The position numbers and the translations under genes are program-made. From Phymatolithon calcareum (taxonomy: Eukaryota > Rhodophyta > Florideophyceae > Hapalidiales), in assembly GCA_977006965.1 (NCBI GenBank), contig OZ345373.1:992001-1056000 (forward strand): DNA of 64,000 nucleotides, read 5' to 3'. Below, in pieces: positions 44,773-53,791 of the stretch. The notes under the pieces were generated by a model, which saw nothing but the letters and a program-made list of their open reading frames with translations, searched no databases and was not told the origin of the DNA. Position 1 is the stretch's first letter, and each line of letters begins with the position of its first letter.

Positions 44773-45095
44773 GCAGAGAAGAAGGAGTACTTTCTCAATT
44801 ACGTATCAGAAATAGCGCCCTGCAGTAATATCAGTAGAAGATGACTCAGCAATAGAACACTGTCTTGCGAGCCCCATCTGGGATAAAGTAGTTCACAACT
44901 ACCTTTTTTTATCGACATCATGTGATTGTAGACGTTTATTGCAATTTGCAGCTTTAGAATTGATTCAATTTGGCCACACGGGAAGATGCCTGGTACGTCA
45001 GTAAGTAGCGTTATTTTTCCTTCTAAGATTACATCAGTATTCCCTCTCCCAACTCGTGCTAATTACACTCCAAAGTCCTAAGACCGTGCAACGAT

Positions 45096-46640
45096 TCACA
45101 TTTTTACTATTGGAAATTGTTCATACAACATAGGCTCGCCGCCTGAGAAAGAGACTTGTCCTTCGTTGCCAAATGCACACGTGATACACAGCTCAGGCCA
45201 CTCGCCAACCGCAGAAGTCGTGCAACTTCGGCGTTTGCAATCAGCAGCCCTACTAATTTGAAGCATGTCTCTCGTGTCGACGGGCATAGGAACATTCCTA
45301 GGACCCGAATATGACCCAAAAATGAGCAGCAGAAAAACGGCAATGAATATTCCAACACTCCCTGTTACGAAAAATGCATTCAAGGTGGCCAGCTGCACTC
45401 CAGTCTCCTTGTCAACGCTCTCAATAGCGCTATTTCCAGAGACCATACCCAGCAAGGCCCACAACATCCGCTCCTTGAAATACTCCAAGAAAATGTTCTC
45501 GCTCTGTCCAAAACTTTTAAGGTAGTCATTCAACAGCTTCGTATCCATACGCAGCAATTGGTACAGTGCAACGTCCCGCGAGTAAATGGAGCTCCGCTCG
45601 ATACCAAACATGGTCTTGTGGTAAATCCTGGTTGCAGTGATGTGTCCTTTGCTTTTGTTCTTCAGACTTGGATTGATGCGCAGCACCGCATCCACGAGAG
45701 CGGCCTGCTGTCTCTCAAGAAAGAAAAACAGGTCAAAATTGCCAGCGGCAGAAACACAAAAATTGAGCTGATACATCTTGTAGTTGTGCCGTGTGTTGTT
45801 GGACTCGTTCACGATGCAATCCATTGTGTAACTTCTTGGCTCAGGATAGATAGTGGGTCCTTGTCCGATTTCTCGAACGCTTTCGGCGAAATAAAACTCC
45901 TTCGAAGCGCCGCGGAATTTGGCAGCGACTTTCGTCACTTTTCCGACGATAAATAACTTCGGCAGATCACCGAGCTCTGTAGAGGCGTTCACGTGTCTTG
46001 AGGCATCAAAAAGGAGATTGCATTTCCTTGCCGTCGTTGAAATGCTGCATATCGACACACTCCTCGATTGCACGTCAGCGCTTCTCACTTGAACGACTTC
46101 AGAGACATCTTGTAGACTTCGAACCCTTCGTTTCAATAGTATAGAGCTTTGATCATCGACATATGAGTAGTCTTGCGGTGTAAGGTAGAGCGGGGTAAGG
46201 GCCGAGACCGGCATCTCGTTGCGGGCAACTGCCGACACCAGGGCCATGTGCTTTTGTGTGTCTGTAACATTGGCGGAGATCGACTTGAAGCTTCCTCGGG
46301 AACCGCTGCCATACTCCGTGGCAAGAAGGGAGCCCAACAAGAACACATTCACTAGCAAAAGTGCGACACGGGATATGGGCTTCATGTCAACTTGACGAGA
46401 GCCGACGCTAACCGTTGAGCCAGTGCGGTAAACCATGATGGATGCTGGTGTCGCCCGGCCGATTTCCGAACTGAAGATGGTGACTTGGCTGCCTTCTTCT
46501 TCTACCATCCTGTGGCACGTACAACGCACGTATCTTGTCCATAATGGAGCGATTACGAGGGAGACGACGGACTCAAGAAGGAGAAATTTAACAGCGTTCC
46601 ACACATTGACGGAGAATGGAAGGTTTATCAAGTTTCGCAT
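45096..46640 (-). CDS. Membrane protein 1 of a divergent paralogous pair
   Basis: A 514-residue protein with two N-terminal membrane segments (about residues 17-38 and 85-107), a large middle region of roughly 320 residues with several N-x-S/T sites, and a third segment near the C-terminus (about 431-455) followed by a tail of about 55 residues. It shares with its neighbour at 47679-49103 the start pattern SVN-x-WN-x-x-KF, the block LLLVNVFLLGSLLATEYGS, FGIERSSIYSRDVALYQLL and WALLGMVSGNSAIE. Single intact frame, no introns. I do not recognise the family; it could be lineage-specific. Function unknown, probably a surface or organelle membrane protein. The ATG at 46640 aligns with the partner's internal ATG. 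Confidence 0.75.
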   Translation of the reverse strand: MRNLINLPFSVNVWNAVKFLLLESVVSLVIAPLWTRYVRCTCHRMVEEEGSQVTIFSSEIGRATPASIMVYRTGSTVSVGSRQVDMKPISRVALLLVNVFLLGSLLATEYGSGSRGSFKSISANVTDTQKHMALVSAVARNEMPVSALTPLYLTPQDYSYVDDQSSILLKRRVRSLQDVSEVVQVRSADVQSRSVSICSISTTARKCNLLFDASRHVNASTELGDLPKLFIVGKVTKVAAKFRGASKEFYFAESVREIGQGPTIYPEPRSYTMDCIVNESNNTRHNYKMYQLNFCVSAAGNFDLFFFLERQQAALVDAVLRINPSLKNKSKGHITATRIYHKTMFGIERSSIYSRDVALYQLLRMDTKLLNDYLKSFGQSENIFLEYFKERMLWALLGMVSGNSAIESVDKETGVQLATLNAFFVTGSVGIFIAVFLLLIFGSYSGPRNVPMPVDTRDMLQISRAADCKRRSCTTSAVGEWPELCITCAFGNEGQVSFSGGEPMLYEQFPIVKM

Positions 46641-47012
46641 GGTTTCGTTGCTCGCCTATAGTCAAGGAAGCTCTGATGTTTGTCGATACTCGTTCCTACG
46701 AATGTGTGAACTTTATGGCAGACAGATATGATGGGAGATGTCTTAAAAGTTCATGGCATCAGAAAGTACTGCCGGAGAGGCATTGCTGCTCGATTTCGAC
46801 CAAGGAATTTTTGCATAACGCGCATTAAAATGCGTTATGCATGAGTTCCCTTCTAAATAGACTCATGTACTGTATCATGCATTGGTAACAGAATCAAGTT
46901 TCACAAATACCTGTTGTTTGTAATCTTATATATCATATGTCAATTCTAATGATTTTTGAGGAAGCCGTTTCGGAAACGCCTTCTACAAAGCTTGGTGGGA
47001 AAAACAGTACAG
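46641..47012. promoter_or_regulatory. 5' half of the intergenic region between the divergent pair
   Basis: The two membrane-protein genes start back to back about 1.04 kb apart and may share upstream control. A small inverted repeat (AACGCATT...AATGCGTT) lies at about 46817-46836. No motif decides the promoters. Confidence 0.3.
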
Positions 47013-47316
47013 GTTTGTTTGTTTGTTTGTTTATTGCAGGTTTTTTGAATTACACAAAGTGTAAATTATTCAACATCTAGGGGTCCTCTAAATGTTCCTG
47101 ATATGGATCCATTCCTGGTACTCGCGTATCTGGCTCGCGCTAGTACTGCTGCACACCACTCCACGGCGACATCCGTGTGCCCTTTGCGGAACATTAATTC
47201 ATTTCTTGCTTGTGACAGGACTCGAACCGGCGACCTCAACATTCCTGCCTATATCATACCGAAATATGCGCACAGGTGCGCGGAGGCAGTTTTACCACTA
47301 TACCACAGGTGGATAA
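47013..47316 (-). mobile_element. tRNA-derived SINE between the divergent genes
   Basis: On the minus strand it begins with a box A-like TGGTATAGTGGT (about 47295-47306), followed by a perfect box B GGTTCGAGTCC (47219-47229), the RNA polymerase III internal promoter. The body then runs to TGCAATAAACAAACAAAC, a (CAAA)n tail. The A-B spacing of about 65 bp is longer than in a tRNA gene. Related copies lie at 59497-59705 and, tail only, at about 50525-50560. Confidence 0.68.
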
Positions 47317-47678
47317 CAGTACAGGTACTATGGTTTCTTGCTTACAGGTCACGCAAAAAGAAGCGCATTGCGAAGCACAAGTGTGCTCTCGATTGCAACC
47401 AAATTTTTAATATTTTGTAAAGCACGGAGGGCGTAAAATGACAGCGTCGCCAGTTTGGGGTAAAGAGGATTTTTCAGAAATCAAACGATCAGAAATGTCG
47501 TAGGGGAAATTGTAAAAAAATCAGACGTTTCTAGAATATCAAAGTAAAGATGACGTGGATTTTGGACCACGTCCGGCCTGTGCCACTGATTCTTCGTCCT
47601 TTTAAGAAATCCGGGCACTGGCGATGCAAGAATCGGACCACTTCACCAAGTAGTGAACATCTCTCGTTTTCGGCCAAC

Positions 47679-49103
47679 ATGATGCTACAATTGGACATGC
47701 GAGTTTCAGTAAACTCATGGAACGTCATCAAGTTCGTCCTCTTCCAGCTCCTCATCTCTCTCTGCTTCGCTCGACTGTGGGAAGCTTTTATTCGTAATCG
47801 CACATATCGCATAGTCTATAACGGTGGCGTTGCCAAGCTCTTCACATCGGGAATCGGCAGACTGTCACCCGCGCAAGTAATGGTATCCCGCTCCCGAGGT
47901 ACCGTCAACTCCAAGCTCATCCTTCTTATCGTCAATGTCTCACTGCTAATCTCGCTCCTTTTGGCTGAGTACGGAAGCACATCGACGTCAGTTTTTCATG
48001 AACGCACCGCAAACACAACCAAAATTTCACGTCACAACAATTTGGTTACCGAGGTACTTGGGAAAAAGCGAAATGTTAGTGGTCTGTATCCGATGAAGTT
48101 GTCCCCCGGTGATTACAAGTATCATGCCTCAAGATCTCGCATTTCGCTCAACGTCAGAGTGCGTAACAGTACTACCAATTCGTTTCTCGCCACGAAATCG
48201 ACGCCCCAGTCTGTTGTCAAGCTATGCGGAATGCTGTCACCATCGTGTAAAAGCTCGTTTGCCAGTGCGAAGCTTGGCAAGCTGTCGGGGGTTTTCGAGG
48301 TTGAAGCCGGGCAAACGCTAAATGAACTGTTTTTGAGTCCGAATGCAGAATTAAGTGATTATAACATTTCAACGTCAATCAGACAAGTGGGTTGGATAGA
48401 TTCAGACAATAATCTATCCATCAGCTTACCGAAGGCAAAAGTTCTGGAAAATATCTCGTGCATTTTTGGTGCATATGCAAATTTGTTGGACGATTCCGCT
48501 CGCCAGCTTCTGCATTGCGCGCTGGAGCGCGGCGAATACCTCACCTTCTTCGCATTCCGGGAACCAAGGAACAACGTGTACGAAATTTTTTACTCTGCAC
48601 AGCCGTTGTTAAAGAACAGGACTGACGTACAGTACTCTATCTCGGCGCTCTATGAGCACAGCGTATTCGGAGTGGAGAAACGCTTCGTTCCGTCCACAAC
48701 GGTCGCCCTATTTCAGATTCTACACTATCCAAACATCCTGCGCCGCTTTACTGGAACAGACCGCACCCTGCTACAGGTACTGAAGGAACAGAATGTATGG
48801 GCGCTCCTCGGTATTGTGTCCGGAAATAGCGCAATTGAACAAGTCATTTTCAAGACTGCTGGAGTAAATGCCGCTGTCAACGAGCTGTTTATCATTGGTT
48901 TTAGTATGATTTTGCTCATTTGCCTCATTCTGCTTTCTTTCAACTGCGCTGAGCGCTGCAGGGGAAGGCCAAAACTTAATCTTCCTGTGGCTGATGCTGA
49001 GCTATTGCGCTATATTCGGAAAATTGAAAACGTTGAGAAGGACAATGTCGAACAACGCTTACAATCGCCTGCGTTGTGCATAAGAAGAAGTGGATCGAAC
49101 TAA
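47679..49103 (+). CDS. Membrane protein 2 of a divergent paralogous pair
   Basis: 474 residues from the ATG at 47679. An upstream in-frame ATG at 47550 would add 43 residues, but the 47679 start puts SVN-x-WN at the same distance from Met as in the paralogue, so I prefer it. Layout as in the partner: membrane segments at about residues 15-37 and 81-100, a roughly 320-residue region with several N-x-S/T sites, then FGVEKRFVPSTTVALFQIL, VWALLGIVSGNSAIEQ, a third membrane segment (IIGFSMILLICLILLSF) and a short basic tail. It lacks the long tail of the partner. Unknown family and function. Confidence 0.75.
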   Translation: MMLQLDMRVSVNSWNVIKFVLFQLLISLCFARLWEAFIRNRTYRIVYNGGVAKLFTSGIGRLSPAQVMVSRSRGTVNSKLILLIVNVSLLISLLLAEYGSTSTSVFHERTANTTKISRHNNLVTEVLGKKRNVSGLYPMKLSPGDYKYHASRSRISLNVRVRNSTTNSFLATKSTPQSVVKLCGMLSPSCKSSFASAKLGKLSGVFEVEAGQTLNELFLSPNAELSDYNISTSIRQVGWIDSDNNLSISLPKAKVLENISCIFGAYANLLDDSARQLLHCALERGEYLTFFAFREPRNNVYEIFYSAQPLLKNRTDVQYSISALYEHSVFGVEKRFVPSTTVALFQILHYPNILRRFTGTDRTLLQVLKEQNVWALLGIVSGNSAIEQVIFKTAGVNAAVNELFIIGFSMILLICLILLSFNCAERCRGRPKLNLPVADAELLRYIRKIENVEKDNVEQRLQSPALCIRRSGSN

Positions 49104-49748
49104 TCCAGAAATAAAAATTCTTTCAGACTCTTGAGCAGAATTTACTGGACATCAAGCTCTGTTAATTGGCCAGGAGTTTTCTTTGACACGCTTGTTTCGC
49201 GCAGAAAACTCGTGTCGAACGGATCTGTGCATCAAATACAAGTTTCCTGACCAATACGTTTATGGGGTTGCAAAGAGGAATCCAGAATAGACGCTAGAGG
49301 TGGGCGACAGGCAGAGAAGGAGAGCTTTCCTAACGCCATGTCGTATTCAAAGTAGATGATAACTCAGGAATAAAGCGCTGCCTTTCGAGCCCCATCGCGG
49401 AGAAAGCAGTTTAAAAAGAAGTTACAAACACATCTGCTGACGATTTCGCCACCTTTTCGAATTTTTGAATGCATTATTTTTAAAAGGCTCACGGTCTTAT
49501 TGACCATGAAGGCAGGTGTCCTCCCTTGTCCCGTGAGAAATGAAGTTCCACCCTTCCTTCGACTCCAGAAAGCGAATTACAGGCTCCTGTGCACCCACTG
49601 CCTAATCCATCGCTTCCCATACCCCCATAAAGAAAAGAAGAGATGAGAAGAGAGCACATTCGGTGACGCGTTAAAAGATATAAAAATCCTCGTGCCCAGA
49701 AAATCCCACTCCGAGCAATAAGAAACCAGATTGCAAACCGCGGTCGAC

Positions 49749-50184
49749 TGTAACACCCTGCACTTTCACACGCTGAGACAGCGCGAAAGAACTCGTGATC
49801 GGCTGAAGGGACGTCGACTCGATAACTTCGCTGTCCGTAAGCTGGCATCAAGGGATATCGATTGCAGTGACCCTGCCTAGGCACCGCTATCCCTGCTAGT
49901 AGACGACTCTTCCGTGTGGGTGCCGGAAGGTCCACGCAGAAGAGAGGCCTACCGGAGGTTCTGGTAAGCCGTGATCCAATCAAGGTGTTAGTTTTGCATA
50001 TCTTGTGATTACCAGAACACTGGGGTCTTCCTCCTGCCTTTGCTACATTGCTAATCGAGCTGATTACTACTTAAGCACAATAAAGGCAGCGTCATCGGAA
50101 ACGAGAAACCGCTTGGCGACCTAGCCTCTCAATCTCTCCTGTTCCCACCTTTTCCTTCACCCTGGCACGCCGTGAGGCGTTACA
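49749..50184. mobile_element. Solo LTR with 4-bp duplication
   Basis: 436 bp starting TGTAACACCC and ending GGCGTTACA, flanked by CGAC on both sides (49745-49748 and 50185-50188). Copy A has the uninterrupted site GTCGACGC at about 22730. The ends resemble the LTR start of gypsy 3 (TGTAGCGCCC), so it may derive from that family through LTR-LTR recombination. Confidence 0.85.
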
Positions 50185-50524
50185 CGACGCAGTCCTGGAG
50201 ATCTGCTCCAAGAACGTGAAGAGCAAATATAGGATACGCGACTTAGCGCTATAAATAACCTCTCAGGTGCTAAAAAGACGACGAGATTTTCAATTAAACT
50301 CGAATGCATCTATACGGGCGTGGATTCCTCAAGTGCTGATTTGCTTATACCAGCTCAAGTTCCTTGTTTAGACTTTGTAGATGAACCTCGACGTCCGGCA
50401 TGGATTTAGTTGCTTTCACCGTGGCATCGGCAAGTGCAGGTGTTGGTTTTTAGCTCTTCCTGCTCTGTACTCGTTTAGCTTGCGGTAGGTCAGGCTACCT
50501 TTTATACTTTTTCTGTAGATTCTA

Positions 50525-51305
50525 TTCTTTCTTTCTTTTATTGCGGGATTTATCAGAGCTGGTAAACAACTCCACATCCTTACGGCTCCAGTAGACTTAA
50601 CAGATACGAGTGGTACTTGATGTCACAACAGCTGCCCAAGCTGCACAATGTGCAGACCTTGGGGAAGCTTAACATCTATATCGCTACATAGCCAATCTTC
50701 AATCGCCGTCCTTCAAAGGGATGCCCCGGGTTGGAAACCATTTAGGACGCTCACGGTAGCTAGTCGTCTTGCTGCCTTCTTTCATCTTCTTCTGTCTTCT
50801 CTCCCAGCTTCCTTGGGCGTTGCGGCACACCACACAGGGCGGAATCCATGTACTACCATACTACCAGAAGGTGATAGTCTTCTCCCACGGGGAGGCCGGA
50901 TCACAGCTCTTGTCAGTTCAAAAAAAACCCTGCACTGTAGCGGGGAAAAATTCCTGACTGAGCTCTTGGTTCCTATCTGTGACGCACAGGTGAACGGGCC
51001 GGACCGGTATGATAGCCGGCCTGTATCAAATCCGCTTAAATTCGCAAGATTTTCTCGAGATTTTGCGACGGCGGGCTTGGGTCTGGCATTTCAAGTGTGG
51101 CAATTTCTCGATTCGCCGAGTCCCTGGCGTGCGCGTTCACGATCGCGTCCGCCATTTCCGGCGGGATTACCGTCGGAAGGAGCGCTTTGTGCAGCTTTAT
51201 CGCTGCGGCCACTTGCGCCGGCGCGGGCGCCCGCGCCCGCGCCGGAAACTTGTCTTTTTTCGTTTGCGGTCCGTTCGGTCCGGTCAAACCCTTTTCCCCC
51301 CAATT
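50525..51305 (-). repeat. Dispersed repeat with a conserved short ORF and SINE-like tail, copy 2
   Basis: Inverted relative to its copy at about 21043-21740. The minus-strand frame 51036-51287 (83 codons, ending LEKILRI stop) aligns with the frame at 21047-21298 and is open here. The minus-strand 3' end runs into CCCGCAATAAAAGAAAGAAAG, the same kind of tail as the tRNA-derived SINEs. It is probably the LINE relative that supplies their tail. A plus-strand open frame of 229 codons (50648-51337) is opposite to the conserved frame and not a gene. Confidence 0.55.
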
Positions 51306-52141
51306 TGGATTCTATTCTAGTAATTGAGTGGTACTAAATTACGTGGCACCTCGTTTGGGATTCGGGTATCTATTCAGAAACTATAGCCCTCTCGTGGTGT
51401 GTGCTGTCCAAATGGTCCCTAGCCCAGAAACCAGGAGCCTGAAGATTACATGGGAAATCTTGCATGTAACCTCAAGGCGTCTTCGTGCGATGTACAATTG
51501 TCTATAGCTTCTTTTAATAGCCCCTTTTTCCCTGATCTTTACATCTTAGTGTTTGCAGTTAAAAAAGAACTTCATCATTTTCCATTATGTTATTAATGTT
51601 CTTTCTGAATATAAAAGCTTGTCCAGAGCTTCATCTGTTGCGATTCTGTTTCCCCCTTTGAATTCATACAGCGACAGTTTTTTCACTCAATGGTCTCCAT
51701 GCGAATCAGACTTTATCTCTGAATCTCTCCATCGTCTTTTTTTGTACGAAACGTCCACATGTGCACTGAAGCGTCATTTACCTTCGTTTCACCTTACTGA
51801 ATGTAAAGATTGCTGGAAATTTTCTTTTCTTGTCATAGATTCTTCCTTTTCCTCTTTGACTCTACCCGGTCTCCTTACATGAGGAAGAAGTTTGATCATG
51901 TTTAGATCTAAGGCCAATGGAGGATGAAGTAGGTCGATGTTAATGAGTTGTCTTTGTTGAGATGGACGAGTCTTTTTTATATTAGACATGAGCAGCTGAC
52001 AATAAATCTAGAAGATCTTCCACCCGTACGGTAGCACAAGCGGAGCATGCACTACGTACGAGATTATCCTTCCGCATATTCTTACATAGATGAAATACAA
52101 ATGAAAAAAAGAGATCAGGGATTATAGGACACGACGACAAC

Positions 52142-52604
52142 TGAAACAAATGAATTATTCGGGGGTTAATTGAGCTGGTAGGAGTTGTGTATTTACAATA
52201 TTACTCTTTGTTCATTTACCTATTATCAGTCGTTGGTTGTCTGTCTTCCCCTCCGTCCGCTAGTTGGATTTCAGGCGGGGGTTAAATAGACATTTCATAT
52301 TTTATCTATCATAAATTATGTGCACGAAAATTGCACATTCTATTTCTCTAGATCTTTCTACAACGTTCCATTCGTGTTCTAGAACCATCTAGAAAGGTCC
52401 AATTAGTTACTAGATGTTTCTAGAGAGTTCTATTCGCGTTCCAGATATATCTAAAAAGTTCAAATCTTTTTCTAGATCTTTCTACAAATATTCATGAAAA
52501 GTATTCCAGAAAGTCTAGATATAAATTACAGTAAATTATAATTACAGTTTTCTACAATACAGAAACTTGGATATCATACATACTGCGTGTATGTGATTGT
52601 TACA
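52142..52604. mobile_element. Solo LTR with 5-bp duplication and TTCTAGAA motifs
   Basis: 463 bp starting TGAAACAA and ending TTGTTACA, flanked by ACAAC (52137-52141 and 52605-52609). The homologous site in copy A (about 23615) has no insert. The interior has repeated TTCTAGAA-like words between about 52375 and 52530. A 5-bp duplication fits a copia-type or similar integrase. Confidence 0.7.
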
Positions 52605-53791
52605 ACAACGAGCAATAAGTGATCAGGGACCACAGGATATGACGAGTACAAACAATTGACGAACGAGGCCAAGACGTAGCTGTATTTGAGGAGGCTCGCA
52701 TCGAAGTGAAAGCTTGTGAGTGGAGTCCGGTGGCACTTGAGATTTGCACAGCGGTACAGAAATTGCTAATTCCAACAGATGGAATTGTTTGAATGTATTT
52801 CAAAGCATTGTTAAACAGTTCTCATGCTGTCATCACCGCAATGATGATCCTTGCATTGTAGTTCCTGTTTGTTTCTGATTTCCATCGGTTTTCAAGATAC
52901 ATACTCTCTCTCGCCTTTATTCCCCTTAGCATTTTAAATTCTAGGATCACTCATCGTTGGCTGGGTGCTGGGATTCAACATAGAAATGGAGCCTATCGGC
53001 TCTTGCGCGTGCTAAAGACCCAAGCATATGATTGAAGTGCACTACAGTAGTTCCGCCTACTTAGCGGTATTCTATACAAGTGCATTGTGCACTCTCATCA
53101 TGGCAATATTAATGATTTTTAAATCTGGATGCATTTCTGGAGGGTTAGAAGTTTTTGAACTGTCCTGTCCTTCTTCAGGCGCTCCAGTGCTAGACTGCCT
53201 GTATCGCCCTTTGGCTCTAAGGATACGCCAAGGTAGCTGTCTTACGGGGCGAGCTCCAGGATCTTATTCGCAAGCTTAAATGTCTCCGCGATGTTTCTGC
53301 TGACTCGATGTTTACCTTGTCATTAATTATGGGGACGCTGTAGAATAGTCGAGAGTCTAGTGCCTTCCCCGTTCTTAACATTTCTTAAGGTTCCACTTCA
53401 TACTTTGATGGGTTCTTGTGCAAGGTCTCCAGGTGATGTTCTCGGGCTGTCTCAAAGTTATCCGGTATTAACATCGAGCTCACATGGGCGTAACTTTCCG
53501 CTTTGCGCATTTAATGACCATCTATCGACGTCGCACCTTCGCAAACCTGAGAATGGCGTCGTTTTTTTTGAAATTGAATAGTTGTTTACTTGAAAGCCCT
53601 CATTAATACTCGTAAGGCTGTACGGGAGGAGCTTTTCATAGCTTGTTCATTGTAGTATATCACCTTGTCCCTAATACAAGGACTTGTCGTTTTTCATATT
53701 GTCAATTATAGTGGCGCTTTAGAATCGTATGGAGTCTAATAGCTTTTCCGTTCTTAACATTTCCCCGGAGTCCAGTTCATACTTTGTTAGG

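Larger units (their letters stand above)
38494..44905 (+). repeat. Copy B of the locus-scale duplication
   Basis: It carries the same ordered blocks as 1434-22400 without the PAN gene, hAT, gypsy 1 or copia. It has its own insertions: a tyrosine-recombinase element (40651-42541), CAGTC-rich DNA with a LINE fragment (42568-43725) and a SINE (44592-44772). Confidence 0.85.
49290..53580 (+). repeat. Copy C, continuation of the locus-scale duplication
   Basis: It matches 22330-25360 of copy A in the same orientation. Its first ~110 bp also match the last part of copy B (about 44790-44900), so the membrane-gene pair is bracketed by a short direct repeat. It has its own insertions: solo LTRs at 49749 and 52142 and a dispersed repeat at about 50380-51490. 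It contains LINE 3' remnants on the minus strand (about 51490-51900). Confidence 0.8.

Noticed and set aside
47218-47310. A functional tRNA gene
   Set aside because: Boxes A and B are present, but their spacing is too long for a tRNA without an intron, no acceptor-stem pairing is visible, and the body and tail recur as a dispersed repeat.
47550-47678. N-terminal extension of membrane protein 2 from the upstream ATG
   Set aside because: The 43 extra residues have no counterpart in the paralogue, whereas the ATG at 47679 aligns exactly with the paralogue's start.
50648-51337. A 229-codon plus-strand gene
   Set aside because: The strand and frame conserved in the other copy of this repeat (21047-21298) are the opposite ones. 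The long frame is a by-product of GC-rich composition.
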